Source: Hippasteria phrygiana | Lineage: Eukaryota; Echinodermata; Asteroidea; Valvatida; Goniasteridae | Reading direction: 5' to 3' | Assembly: GCA_037893225.1 (NCBI GenBank) | Contig: JAZGUH010000774.1 | Coordinates: 434,001-498,000 of the forward strand | Length of the DNA stretch: 64,000 bases | Shown: piece after piece, positions 1-11,739 of the stretch | Position numbering within the stretch: the stretch's first letter is position 1 | How the letters are laid out: every line of letters begins with the position of its first letter | The notes under the pieces: model-generated | What the model was told of the DNA's origin: nothing | The model's input: the letters and a program-made list of their open reading frames with translations, nothing else | The model's database searches: none | Translations under genes and position numbers: made by a program

Positions 1-2148
1 AAATAATCAGAAATAAGAAAACGATGAACATCGAAAGCAAGGAAGAAAAAAAATATTATCAACTGGTGTATACGAAAAGAGTACAAGTTGATCACTTTGA
101 CACACTTCCGTACGGCTATAACAAAATAGTGTTGTCTGTGTCGTAATTCCACTTCAGATTTAGTAGCCCGTTTTTATTTAACATTGTGATTTTTCATTTC
201 TGCATTGTACACTTTGTTTTATTTCTACTTCAGGGCTTTTTAGAACTAAACTAAACACTAACAAATTTGCGCCTTGATTTTCTCCGTGACAGAAAAACAA
301 CCCAAATTGATCGACTTCGCTAAAATTAAAACGTGCCAGTCTACATTTTGTTCAAGTATTCTGAATCTTTGGTGTAGTACAAAGGTCTTGGCGAGTTTGC
401 CCGATAAAAATGCTTGACTTTTCAAAAAAATTGACTCGGCATGTAAATATAATTGTGATTGACGTTGTACATATATTATAGCATTTTTAAAGATTCAGTA
501 TACTGCAAAGCCTTATATTTACTCATTGCCCAATGAATACTCAACAAAAATTCTCCAATTGACCATTCCAACGCATGCGCAACTGTAGTTCTGTGCTGTT
601 TTGAGATGGCGCTAACCATAAAAACTAACATTTACAATAACAAATCATACAAAATATTGTTTCTGTTTTATTGGATTATGAAGATGTACCCGTACCGGTA
701 GATGTCGAACATAATTTGGATTCATTGCCAACACGCTATATTCTTAGCAAGCTTTCCACGTATGGTAGAAATTAATATTTTTTATTTTGTTATTTTACTA
801 GTTTGGTTGATGTAATGTTATGTAATTTATTGTGTGAAGTGCGAATAAAATAAAATACTCGAAAATTTAAATTGCCCGTTGACCACTCAATGAATTCTGT
901 CTATTTATTCGTTTCCAAGTCTTCTTTTATTTAATGCTACATTATTTCTTTTTCGTAGTTTGTCCCTCGTTGTCACCGCTCCAGAATTTAGCTAAGTATT
1001 AAAACTTGGAATGGTAACCCCGGATCCTATATGACACACCAACAGACAAAATAAAGGACAGGAAGGACAGAATCTAATGTTTTCAATTATATTTAAACAA
1101 CTTCTTCATTGCTTCCTTTAAGTAATGTAACACATATTTCACGATTCCATTTGTTTTACTAAGTTTAAACTTAAAAGTAATATTCTTATGTACATTTCAA
1201 TTCTAATAGTTACTTTATCTTCAAATTATTTTATCGAATTATTATGAAATACTTCATCTTCAAATTTCAATAAAATGTGTACTGTAGTTTTGACCAGTGT
1301 TGTCCGTTACATGTAGTATACATAATATCACGGTTTTGCCCTACCGTAACTTTATCGACACTTTCACTATTCTACAACCTGTTTGTTGTACTGTGCGATG
1401 AGTTGCACGAGAGGTTGCCGGACTACCGGTACTGTGTATAGGCCTATACCGCAGGAGAACCACGCTCCAAGTGAGTGCTTTAATTGTGGTCGTCTTCGTC
1501 TAGTCAACGGTAGACTCTTCTCCAGTCGGTGCTGAGGCCACCAGACGCATCATTCACAAAAAGGCCATCTAAAGTAAATAGAATATTCCGGAAACCTTTC
1601 CAGTTTTCTCAAACTACAAGATATACAATCTATTCTGTTTCCAAAACCATTAAACTCTGTATTCACAATCCTCAACCATAATATTCAGAATTTCGCTAAT
1701 ACGTCATAACTTCTAAGATTGTCAAATCGACATTTCCAAATAATCTTAATCATCAATCATTCACTTAATACAATATGTGAAATTCAGAAGAGTATCTTAC
1801 GAAACACTTATGGTAATTTAGCTGCTGGTATCTATCTCAGGGGAAGCGGACTGTTGCCGGCAGATGTCAAGACCGGGGGACCGCAGTTTGACGTGGAATT
1901 TGGTCTGGATTTACCAAATTCCACGGAATCAAAACTATGATTTCCGTTTACCATAGGGATCAATTGATCCACTTCAAAGCTAAATCTGCTGTCATCAGAT
2001 TTCTGACGCTGAGGTTAGTTCAAACCGGTCTCGGAATTTACAGTCGCTCTCCCACTAGATCTTCACTCAGACATGTCCACCCGTCTTCTACCTCTCTCTC
2101 TCAACAAAAAATACTCTCACTCTATCCCACCAAGACCAAAAAGCCCTA
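1..2148. other. AT-rich stretch with no gene recognised
   Basis: I find no convincing coding region here. Open frames of 60-75 codons near 1719-2149 show no family motif and no codon pattern that sets them apart from chance. Positions 1892-1925 hold a small inverted repeat with 13-bp arms (CGTGGAATTTGGT and its complement) around an 8-base loop. The stretch ends at AACGC (2149-2153), which is repeated at the far side of the Ty3/Gypsy element and may be its target duplication. Confidence 0.5.
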
Positions 2149-2153
2149 AACGC

Positions 2154-2483
2154 CGGTTCCGATTTAACACAATACAACTATTGTTTACTCGGGGTGATTT
2201 TGTTTAACAACTGCATTGGGCTTTCTATAACAATTACCATGGCCTGTAACAACACATAGTTGCGTAAGACGAGATGGGGTGTTTTACGGCTTGAGAACGC
2301 CTAAGCTCTAAGTGGCTGCGGAAAGTCTACGCGGGAGTAGACTGACACGTCATTGGCTAAAAACTTTCAGAGGATTTCATTATCTTGCGGGGGTGTACAG
2401 GCATGTTAACAAATAAAAACAATGCACAGAACGCGGTAAAAACACGAACGGGGTAAAACAATCTATATAATCGGTTCAACTGT
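2154..2483 (-). repeat. 3' LTR of the Gmr1-like element
   Basis: This 330-bp repeat matches 4996-5325 with roughly five substitutions, so the element is not very old. On the minus strand it follows the polypurine-like tract that ends the internal region. The similarity could extend 3 bases further to 2486, so the exact inner edge is ambiguous. Confidence 0.85.
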
Positions 2484-2552
2484 AACAATTCACCCCCCCG
2501 TTTTGTAACAAAATGTCTTACATTTTCTCAAGGAGTTAGCCTACTAAAATGT

Positions 2553-4169
2553 CTACACGGTGCGACTAAGGAAGTCGGCTCCTACGTTATCTGTTCCCTT
2601 GATCGCTACTATTGTCATGCGATATGGCTGTAAAGCCAATGCCCAACGCATTATGCGGGAATTAGCGACTTTAGCTTTTTGGATATATGCTAGGGGTTGG
2701 TGGTATGTCTCCACCACGAAATGGTTGCCGTACAAATAACTCTGGTATTTTTGAACTCCCCATACGAGAGCTAAACACTCTTTCTCTATCGATGAATACG
2801 CGCGTTCGCGGCTAAGTAACTTTCTACTCGCAAACGCAACAGGGAAGGGTATACTATCTTGCTCTTGAAGCAGGATTGCACCGATACCGGTATCTGAAGC
2901 GTCGGATCGTAGAATGAACTGTTTCTCGAAATCTGGTAATGTGAGAATTGGAGCTTTGGACAGGCATTGTTTCAGTTTGTTGAAGGCTAACTGTTGGCTT
3001 TCACCCCACGTTATTTTGTTTGGCTCTTTAACTTTGGTCTTATCGGTAAGTGGAGCTGCAATGGCCGCATAGTTGGGTATAAATCTGCGGTAATAACCGG
3101 ATAATCCTAAGAAAGATCGCAGTTGTTTCTTTGTGACTGGAGGCAAAGCATTTTGAATTTGTTCGACCTTGTTTTGTTGTGGTGTTAATTTGTTGCAGCC
3201 GACATTATGTCCGAGATATGCAACAGTACTCATGCCTACTGAACACTTGCTGGGTCGAGCAGTCAGTTCGGATTTTCGAAGTCTACTTAATAGTTCATTC
3301 AGCGTTTGCACGTGAACTTCCCAAGACTGAGTATGAATTAAGATATCATCGATGTAGTTACTGATATCGTCCATATCCTTTAGTAATGCACGCATGATAC
3401 GACTAAATGTGGCTGGTGCGTTGATGAGGCCGAACGGCATTACGGTGAACTGATATAAGCCATTTGGAGTGAGGAAGGCAGTTTTGTGTTTGGCTTCAGG
3501 TTTCAACGGAATTTGCCAATAGCCTTTTGTCAAGTCAATTTTGGTGAAGTAATGGCATTTTGACAATTTTGTAAAAATTTGTTCTTGATTCGGAATGGGT
3601 TCGGCATCGAAGACCGTTACTTTGTTTAATTTCCGAAAATCAATACAAAATCTGTTTGTACCGTCTGGTTTTTTCACTAGAACAATAGGTGATGCGTACG
3701 GGGAGTAGGATAATTCGATTATTCCCATTCGAAGCATATTTTCTACTTCGATGTTGACGGTATCGATTAACGCGTGAGGGAGTGGATACGGTTTGCTACG
3801 TATAGGAACACTGGATTCAACTTTGATGTCGTGATAGCCGAGATTGGTTTTACCTGGAAGATCGGTAAGAACTTCACGAAAATTGTAAAGCACACGTTTT
3901 ACTTCAGTGATTTGTTCAGGAGACAATGCTTCGTTAATTTCTACATCGTCGATAGTTTCCTTTGCTTGCATTGGTGGTAATTCAAGCGTGTCTTCATTGT
4001 CGATTCTAGCGTCTTCTAATGATTCGTTCTCAAGACAATCTTGTTCACATTCTATGACCGAAACACACACTTGTTCGAAAATATTATCTAATATAGAATC
4101 TTCGGTCACGACAGCGGAGGTTATTTCTACGCGTGTGATGTACTTCTTGAGCAGATTCGCGTGAAACAC
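2553..4169 (-). pseudogene. pol: Reverse transcriptase-RNase H of the Gmr1-like Ty3/Gypsy element
   Basis: This is a 538-codon open frame without a true ATG; it is the continuation of a polyprotein. The first residues (FHANLLKKY) finish the integrase tail. About 60 acidic residues follow, then the RT: GIIELSYSPYASPIVLVKK, CIDFRKLN, KIDLTKGYWQIPL, VMPFGLINAPATF and the catalytic YIDDIL (about residue 270), then AYLGHNV and the thumb LRSFLGLSGYYRRFIPNYA. RNase H follows with FILRSDASDTGIGAIL and SSIEKECLALVWGVQKYQSYL. The frame ends about 70 bp before the 3' LTR. RT and RNase H look intact within the frame, but the whole polyprotein is broken upstream, so I call it a pseudogene. The enzyme copies element RNA into DNA and degrades the RNA strand. 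Confidence 0.9.
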
Positions 4170-5019
4170 TTTAGGTTTGCCGGCGAGGTCGATGCGGTAA
4201 TCTACTGTACCTAATACCTATTTTCTCGATTACTCGGAACGGTCCTTTCCACTGTAACAACAATTTGTTATGATCAGTGGGAAGCAACAGAAGAACTAGG
4301 TCATCAGGCTTAAAACTTCGCGGTCTTGCTTTTCGATCATAGTAGCGTTTGCTCCTCTCCGAGGATTTGCGCAGCGCTTCTTGTGCAATTATACATGTGT
4401 CATCTAGTCGTTCGCGTTAGTCTACGACGTATTGATAGGTTGTTCTAGTTTCTTCGTTCTCAACACCATTCCCTGTCCATAATTCTTTTAATATCGACAT
4501 TGGGCCTCTAACGGCACGTCTGTACAATAACTCGAACGGTGAGAAGCCAGTACTCGCATGTGGGGTGTCACGATATGCAAAGAGTAGGGGTGCCAAATAC
4601 CTATCCCAATCGCGGGGCTTCTCTGCGCATAAGCGTTTTAACATTTGTTTCATTACGCCATTGAAACGTTCAACGAGTCCGTTGCACGACGGATGGTACG
4701 GTGTCGTCATGAGTTGACGAACTGAAAGCAAGCGGCTTATCTCGTGCATTAATTCTGAGGTAAACTGACTACCCTGGTCGGTCAAAATTTCACTTGGAAG
4801 TCCTACTCGCGTGAATACATCAACCATTGCTTCTGCTACTGTTACTGTTTGTATGTTGCGTAGCGGAATCGCTTCAGGATAACGAGTAGCGTAATCGACT
4901 AAGGTGAGTATGTATCGATTCCCTCGATCTGATATTGGATGAATAGGGCCAACAATGTCTATGGCAACGCGGTGAAATGGAGTATCGATTATCGGCGGTT
5001 CCGATTTAACACAATACAA
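4170..5019 (-). pseudogene. pol: Integrase core and GPY/F-type tail lying upstream of RT
   Basis: The open frame 5019-4417 carries an rve-type DDE integrase core: AIDIVGP (first Asp), LTDQGSQF (second Asp) and NGLVERFNGVMK (Glu). It is followed by YLAPLLFAYRDTPHASTGFSPFELLYRR, typical of Ty3/Gypsy. A stop codon at about 4417 interrupts it. Reading on in the same frame gives a chromo/GPY-like tail (FKPDDLVLLLLP, then QWKGPFRVIEKIG), and a frameshift near 4210 joins it to FHANLLKKY in the RT frame. The integrase therefore sits directly upstream of RT in one polyprotein. The first residues are encoded by LTR sequence, so the N-terminal H2C2 finger is deleted. It would insert element cDNA into the genome, but this copy is inactive. 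Confidence 0.85.
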
Positions 5020-5325
5020 CTATTATTTACTCGGGGTGATTTCGTTTAACAATTGCATTGGGCTTTCTATAACAATTACCATGGACTGTAACAACACATA
5101 GTTGCGTAAGACGAGATGGGGTGTTTTACGGCTTGAGAACGCCTAAGCTCTAAGTGGCTGCGGAAAGTCTACGCGGGAGTAGACTGACACGTTATTGGCT
5201 AAAAACTTTCAGAGGATTTCATTATCTTGCGGGGGTGTACAGGCATGTTAACAAATAAAAACAATGCACAGAACGCGGTAAAAACACGAACGGGGTAAAA
5301 CAATCTATATAATCGGTTCAACTGT
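4996..5325 (-). repeat. 5' LTR of the Gmr1-like element
   Basis: This is the direct copy of 2154-2483, at the 5' end of the minus-strand element. It abuts integrase coding sequence with no leader or primer-binding site, which places one end of the internal deletion exactly at the LTR edge. It is followed by AACGC at 5326-5330. Confidence 0.85.
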
Positions 5326-5330
5326 AACGC

Positions 5331-7699
5331 TCGTAATAGCCATATCTTAGATTTTCTTTGAGTTCTTGCATTTTTATTGAACTTTTATGGGATGACGTAA
5401 ACCCAATCAAGTGTATGTATAGTATACAGTATACCCTACTATAAGAAATAAGAGTAACGATAAAAAGTAATTTACAAATACAATACCAAAAGATATACAA
5501 AATATCAGAAAAGAATAAAAATGAGTAACCATAAACAAGAGAAGAAAAACCCTTAAATGTTATTTGTGCACATTTTGTCGAAAACATTTTGTTACTTTGA
5601 ACATTTTACTTTGCATGCCCTATTCAAATATTTATCTTTAGTTTGATTTTTGTTTTACATTATTTAGTCGTTTGCTTTTACATCGCTTCATATTCTGTTT
5701 TCGTGAGTTGTCATGGTATGTTTACTTTGATCTTTTGTTTTAGTTTTTACGTTAATCACATTAGCGTATATTTTACGAACTTACTTTGAATTTGTGCATT
5801 TTCTATTTGACTTTTATTTTATTTTAATATTTTTTTGTGGTAATTTCCTTTGTTTATTTCTAGTTTTGCGTTTTATGTTTAAATGTGTACGTGAACCTTT
5901 TGCACGCTTACTTTACGTTACATGGCTCACTTTGTACTTCCCAGTCCGATGAAAGAAAGAAATTTAGGAGCAACAATCTTAACGTAGACAAAAAGCAACG
6001 TGTTGATACGAGTTTATTCCTTCCTTTCTTTGGCCTTGTATGGTCGTGTCACGTCACAATAACAAATAAAGGGATTATTTTGCTGGTAGCTCTTACGCAA
6101 TGTTGTTTACACACACGGAAGTGTGTACATATAGCGGATAGGCCTACTCATTAGAGAAGGTATGCTAAAGAACCGAGGTGACCGATTAAGCCAACACGTG
6201 TATAGAAATATAACTGAAAGTCGAATGAAAAATTCACACTTTGTCCCTCACCTTGGACGTTTTTTATAACGAAACAAAGAAACTAATATTATGATATGAA
6301 TCGGTGAATGTTTCCCAAACGCATCTTCTAAATTTGATTACCTGTACACAATGTTGTTCCATTTTAAAGAAAAAAATATAGAAAGGACAATGAAGGGAAT
6401 CCTTAATGTGGAAAAAGTTTGTAAAAAAAAAAAAAAAAAATTTGTTGAGTTCTATTTCAAAATGGAATAGGTTTGGTTTACGTCATGGAGGTATACCTCC
6501 ATGAGTCCGTCTATCCCTGCCTGTTTGCTTTGTGGACAATCACCAAGGCCATAGTTTAGCATTAGTGTTTGTACATTAATCGCACCGTCTATTAAGTCGA
6601 GCAGGGTAATAATTTGCCTAGCTGCCGATTAAGGAATTACTTAAGCTCATCAGCTATCTTATTATAAACAAGTACGGCACGCTCAACATAGGTAACCGTG
6701 GCTCTTGTGATCCTTGGACGAAACCGTCTTTAACGCGGGAGGCTTTTATCTGGGGATTAAACTTTATCGAACCACCAAGGCTATCCAGCTCGGCATACAT
6801 GTATGTACAACACCGAGGGTGCAGACTTGTAACGCAATACGGCCATACATAACAGTGAGCAATACGCGGTATTTGTATCGCGTACGCAGCACCTATAATA
6901 TGTCGTGTTTTTGGGTACAATTTTACTTGCTTTGTTCTGGCGGCAATGTGGCCGGATATCCTTTGTGCAACCAGTGTTGCACCCGATAAGATATGAGGAA
7001 TATCGGTGCGACCAATTTGTGGGGTGACTATCACTCCGGTCCTGGTCATAATAGGACATATGGATTATTACGAGCTCTCTGGAATTTACTGTGAATATCT
7101 CTGCAGTATCGGACAATACCGTGCGATTATGTTGCTGACCGGTGAGTTTTCCTTTTAAGACAAAACGTATGTTTTCAGCCACCACAAACATTATGACCAT
7201 GGAGGATTCCCCATGTTATGACAAACTAGTGCATGTCTGCAGCATGCACTGCATGTCTGTACACGTCAAACCCGTCCGTGCGATTGCACAATAGACTAAT
7301 AATAGTCATTCAACAAATCGTGCGGGCTGTTCCATTGTACTGTACGTGCGGGCGTTCCTATTGCTCAGTCAGTCAGTCAGTGACATTTTATTTTTCAGGG
7401 GTGATTCTTCACTTTGACACACAGTCACATCTAAAATTTAAATAACCTAGAAACTTATTCTTTAAATACGATTCCATAAAATTGTCTGTTGCCTAATCAT
7501 TGTCTCGAATTCGCTTACGGAAGCCCCTCCTACAACTACAACCCTACAACCCCTCCTACATGAATGGGATCGATCCAACTTGCTCAAACTGGCTCCTCAA
7601 ATTGGCTCCTCAAATCTAGCCACACCCCTCCACAATCCCCATAGGACGTGCACACAAGGGGGGCGGGGCATACGGACTATACAGACCCTATGCACTACT
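5331..7699. other. Non-coding stretch; no gene recognised
   Basis: No open frame here carries a recognisable domain. Overlapping frames of 89-139 codons on both strands at 6654-7200 look like chance. Positions 6483-6504 are a 22-bp perfect palindrome (TCATGGAGGTA and its complement, no loop). An A-run of about 17 bases lies at 6423-6440 and a short (GTCA)n run at 7365-7381. Confidence 0.45.
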
Positions 7700-8377
7700 A
7701 ACCTGATTTTATGTGACCTTATTTTTTGAGTCCAGGCAATTATTTTGGCTTTCTATGTTGCATGTTGTACTTATGCCTTGTTAAATTTCACTGACGAGGC
7801 GCCCTGGTGAAGCTACTTGGATTTTGAGCAGACATTGGAGCTAAAGTAATTTTCCTTCGAGAAAGTGTGTTCCAAGTTCCATTACTTAACGTGACCAGAT
7901 GCAAGTACTACTAAGGGATCTCTTTCTTAATATGCCATCAACCATTACGTAATTTAGGGCCACTCATTCTTCAGTCTTGTTCCTTGATGGACATACAATG
8001 TGTGATATTCACTCAAAGTTTTAAATATCGGTGACTGTTTTATAACTTAATTATGCCATTCTTCAACTGGAACTGTAAGGTCTGAGAAGAACAGTGGACT
8101 GTGGCCATCTATTTTTTTAATTAATGTTGCAAGATAACGGTCAGTGCCCATTTTTTTTCCAATAACTGTTGGAAGTGAATTTCCAATTCAAGACTGAAAG
8201 GAGTAAACAATTCTGAATTAATAATTTCAATGGCTAAAATCACTTTCCAAGGTGTTGTACTTTGCAATTCTTGTTTTAGTAAGTACATGTAATAATAACG
8301 AATGAAAAACAGAAATTGCTGACAAAAGTTAACATGTTCTCTCAAAGGGTCTCAATTTTTGTCCTACTCCCCACACT

Positions 8378-10060
8378 GTGAACCAGGTAGAGCTCAGCCA
8401 AGATCTCACGGAATACTACCGTAGGATCCGTCTCCGAGAGTTTTTCCTTGATTCTGACCGATGTGACCCAGAACCGTTCCGTGTCAAAAGTACCTGGGTA
8501 CCCCCCAAGAATCGTGTACCAGCCCTCGAGACTTATGTTCAAGTTGTCAGTTCTCAAGTCACTAACCCTGATAACTTTGTCCACAGAACTCATGACAATC
8601 TCCGCAGTGAGGAGCGCTTGGCATTGAATGCCTTGCGCTCCCGTACTGATATCATCATCAAGCCGGCCGACAAAGGTTCAGCTGTGGTCATCATTGATCG
8701 TCATCAGTACATTGACGAGGCCCACCGCCAGTTGAACAATCATACTAACTACATCTGCCTTGACTCTGACCCCACAGGTACATTCTCTCAAGAGATACAA
8801 CAGGTGCTGGAAGATATGCGATCACGTGACCAGCTGTCTAAGAAAGCTCATAAATTTCTCTCTCCCTCTGACTGTAGGACTGCCAGATTTTATCTCCTTC
8901 CAAAGATTCACAAGGCTGGCAACCCCGGTAGGCCCATTGTCTCTGGTAATGGTTCACCAACAGAACGTATCTCCCTGTTTATTGACAGTTTTCTCAAACC
9001 CCTCGTTCCACAGATGCCATCATACATCCATGACACCTCAGACTTCCTGCGCAAGCTGGAAGGAATCAAGAACAAGATTCCCAGCACAGCCATCATTGGT
9101 ACTTTTGACGTCTCATCCCTGTACACCAACATCCCCCACGAGGAAGGTATTCGTGCTTGTTCCTCGGCCCTGGCCAAGGCAGGACACACAACCCCACCCA
9201 TCAGTGATATTGGCACCCTCATGAGACTTGTACTAACCAAGAACAATTTTTCCTTCCTAGGTAAACACTATCTACAGGTACACGGTACAGCCATGGGCAC
9301 TCGCATGGCCCCCTCCTTTGCATGCCTCTTCATGGGCGACCTCGAAGAGCGCATGCTTGCCTCAGCACCATGTCGCCCCTGGGTATGGTGGAGATATATT
9401 GACGATGTATTTTTCATCTGGACCAGTGATCAGGACAGTCTGGAGACTTTCATTAATCACATTCATTCCTTCCACAGGACCATCAAGTTTACATTAGAGT
9501 ATTCAGTGCATCAGACCAACTTCCTGGATGTCACCATCCGCAAGGAAGACAACTCGGTAACCACTGATCTGTATTCTAAACCCACAGACACCCACCAGTA
9601 CCTCCACTCCTCCAGCTGTCACCCCAGGCATTGCAAGACAGGCATAGCATTCAGCCAGGCACTCAGACTCAGAAGGATTTGTTCTAATAATTCTGACTTT
9701 TCCCATCATGTGCAGGTACTGAAGAATAACTTGGTTGCCAGGGGCCACAGCTCCCGCCAAGTTCAACGTGCTATCGCCAGAGCCAAATCTATCACCAGAG
9801 ATTTGGCTCTCAAGGAAAAGACGCCTAGCACTAATGCTGACCCCAAGATTCCCTTGGTCACCACCTTTCATCCCAGTCTCCCTCCCCTTCGTAAAATAAC
9901 TAACGACAACCATCATATCCTTCATACTTCAGATCGCCTTGCCCGTGCCGCCCCTGACAACCCAGTATTGGCTTATAGGCGCCCCAGCAATCTACGAGAC
10001 CTGATTGTTCGAGCCGAGGTCCCACCTTGGCTGCATCCCCTCCCATACAGCATGGTACTT
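8378..10060 (+). pseudogene. Penelope-like reverse transcriptase
   Basis: The frame is open from the 5' junction with no true ATG (the first codon is GTG). Penelope-specific blocks follow in order: IIIKPADKGSAVVIID, RFYLLPKIHKAGNPGRPIVS, GSPTERISLFIDSFLKPLVP, IGTFDVSSLYTNIPHEEGI, VHGTAMGTRMAPSFACLFMG, the catalytic WWRYIDDVFFIW (about residue 340) and TNFLDVTI. After RNLRDL-type residues (SNLRDLIVRAEVPPW, about 9990-10030) the frame loses similarity, and the family-like sequence continues in another frame as the GIY-YIG region. There is thus one frameshift near 10030-10060. Penelope RT is related to telomerase RT and uses target priming. This copy is broken by the frameshift and the 5' truncation. 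Confidence 0.92.
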
Positions 10061-10479
10061 TTAAGTGCGATTCCAGGTGTGTTGTTTGCCAGACTCACAT
10101 GCAGGAGTCTGACTCCTTTTCTGGCCATTCATCTGGAACTACTCACAGAACCAATGGCAACATCACTTGCAACACCTCTAATGTCATATATCTCATTTCT
10201 TGCAGGGTTTGTGGTATCCAGTATGTCGGGGAGACCAAGAACACGCTCAAAAAGCGTTTCTATGGCCATCGGTCGACTGTGAACACCAAGAAAATGGACA
10301 CCCCTGTTGGTCATCATTTCAACTTGCCTAACCATTTCATTTCTGATATGATTCTACAGGGCATAGAATCACTTCGCCACCGCAAGGACTCAGTTCGCCT
10401 CAGCCGAGAGAAAGTTTGGATGAAACGTCTTCGGACTATTCAACCACATGGTCTCAACATCCAGGAAGGGAATGATTAA
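10027..10479 (+). pseudogene. GIY-YIG endonuclease domain of the Penelope-like element
   Basis: This frame starts with a linker containing paired cysteines (GTFKCDSRCVVC), usual for the finger before Penelope GIY-YIG domains. The nuclease core follows: NVIYLISCRVCGIQYVGET, then LKKRFYGHRSTVN, GHHFNLPNHFISDMILQGIE and REKVWMKRLRTIQPHGLN. It would nick target DNA to prime reverse transcription. The start codon given is not real; the domain is the C-terminal part of the RT polyprotein separated by a frameshift. A second, partial copy lies at 15746-16060. Confidence 0.9.
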
Positions 10480-10896
10480 CTTTAAATTTTTCCCCCATTG
10501 TCATTTGTTTACAGATTATCCTCCTGGCAAAACCCTCTTGGGGCCTCTTGGCCAAATGGTGTTGTCTTTCCATTTCCTGTTTATCCTTGTTACTTCTCTT
10601 TGTTCCTTTTCTTGCCCTATTACCACCTTCAATTCAAACCCCCCTCCCCCCCTTCCTAACCACACTCCTTTGTCCATTTCCCCAGCTTTAACCTTCATCT
10701 TAATCCCTCCCCCGCTTCATCCTTACCCTAATCACACCTCTTTGTTCCTGTCTTTCTGGCTGTCCTTTCCTCTCCCTTTGATGTTTACCCACTGCCTATC
10801 TGCCATGCTCTTTTGCATCCCTCTTTTGTGTTTCTCCACCCACCCCCTCATGCATGTGTGTTCCCTACATGTTTGTTTCTTGTACTCTGTCATTCA

Positions 10897-10933
10897 CCTT
10901 TGAGAAAGAACTTGCTTAAGTTCGAAACGTCAG
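10897..10933 (+). ncRNA. Hammerhead-ribozyme-like motif at the Penelope 3' end
   Basis: Near the 3' end of the element, AACTT (10909-10913) pairs with AAGTT (10918-10922) across a GCTT loop, followed at once by CGAAACGTC (10923-10931). Stem II followed by CGAAAC and a GTC cleavage triplet is the hallmark of the minimal hammerheads reported in Penelope-like elements. The first core strand, normally CTGATGAG, is only loosely matched here (CTTTGAGAAAG). The motif is therefore probably decayed or divergent and may not cleave. A more decayed copy is at 16448-16490. Confidence 0.5.
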
Positions 10934-11739
10934 GCCAGCTAATTTTTTGATTTTTATGTTCATATATTAACAAATTTATTCTTGTCCATTCCATGATCAG
11001 CATGTGAAATTTGAGAAATTACACTTCTAAGTTGTTTTCAATAAATAGATGGATTATATTTTTGTAGATATTCTTGAAATGATAAAAAGGGAAAATTGTA
11101 CTCTAACACCCTTGCAATACAGGTGTAATTTTAAAAGGGGTGATTAGTCTGTCTGGAAACACCCTTCCCCCTACAAACGTTTTTGTTCAGGGGACTGAAC
11201 AATTTTGTTTCTGATGCAATGGTTTAAAAAAGTAAATTTAAGAACAATGTGAACTACTTTAAAGGTTTAGCGTGCTTGTTCAGCATGCATGCTGCTCTAT
11301 AGCAAATGAAGAGTTTCATTAGAATACTTCAAACTTAAGTTGCCTTTTTAAAATGAGGTAGAATGACAGGGAACAGGTGTGTACATCTGTATACTGATAA
11401 GACTACTATAAACAATAAATACCTCTCAGGAATATTCTGATATGAAGTTCAATACATATTTGCTTTCTTTTAAAATAAATTAAACTACACTAAAAACACA
11501 GAAAGCATCTTTAACTAGTAAAGACAATTAAGATGAACATAAGGATTACTCTCACTTAAATGTTTGCTTTGGTTTTCATGAGCTAATATAACTTGTAGTA
11601 CTAGTAGTAAAAATGAAAATGTGCACCCATAATATTTAACCCAGATTCCTCGTAAAAATGTATGGCCCCACGAGCTATAATTTCAAAATGTTGTCAAGGC
11701 ATGGTTTTATTAATACTAATTTTAGTAGAATTTTTTTTT

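Larger units (their letters stand above)
2154..5325 (-). mobile_element. Deleted Ty3/Gypsy retrotransposon, Gmr1-like gene order
   Basis: Two 330-bp direct repeats (2154-2483 and 4996-5325) enclose pol remnants read on the minus strand. The order is integrase catalytic core, integrase GPY/F-type tail, reverse transcriptase, RNase H. Ordinary Ty3/Gypsy elements have integrase last; integrase first is typical of Gmr1-like elements. No gag, protease, primer-binding site or integrase zinc finger is present, because the integrase frame starts inside the 5' LTR, so the element has a large 5' internal deletion. A purine-rich tract (about 2487-2505) precedes the 3' LTR. AACGC occurs at both outer edges (2149-2153 and 5326-5330) and may be the target duplication, although the LTR termini are then not TG/CA. 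Confidence 0.88.
8340..10955 (+). mobile_element. Penelope-like retroelement (RT plus GIY-YIG)
   Basis: A 2.6-kb insertion lies inside repeat R1. ATGTTC occurs on both sides (8334-8339 and 10956-10961) but only once at the uninterrupted R1 copies, so it is a 6-bp target duplication. The element has a Penelope-type RT, then a GIY-YIG endonuclease in a different frame, a C/T-rich 3' region, and a hammerhead-like terminal motif. The 5' end is truncated: coding sequence starts within 40 bp of the junction and no ATG opens it. Confidence 0.92.
7700..11724 (+). repeat. Dispersed repeat R1, copy 1, split by a Penelope-like element
   Basis: Positions 7700-8339 and 10956-11724 together match 22923-24335 (inverted) and 50944-52356 (same orientation), with scattered substitutions and small indels. 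The arm copies are continuous where this one is split, so they serve as an empty site for the Penelope insertion. R1 is about 1.4 kb and does not look like any transposon family I know. The 109-codon frame that overlaps its edge in the arms has a stop codon in this copy. Confidence 0.85.

Noticed and set aside
6654..7200. Overlapping 131- and 139-codon frames on the minus strand
   Set aside because: They have no domain, no codon bias and a competing plus-strand frame over the same bases.
8908..9246. Minus-strand frames under the Penelope RT (also 9503-9925)
   Set aside because: They are antisense shadows of a well-supported coding region.
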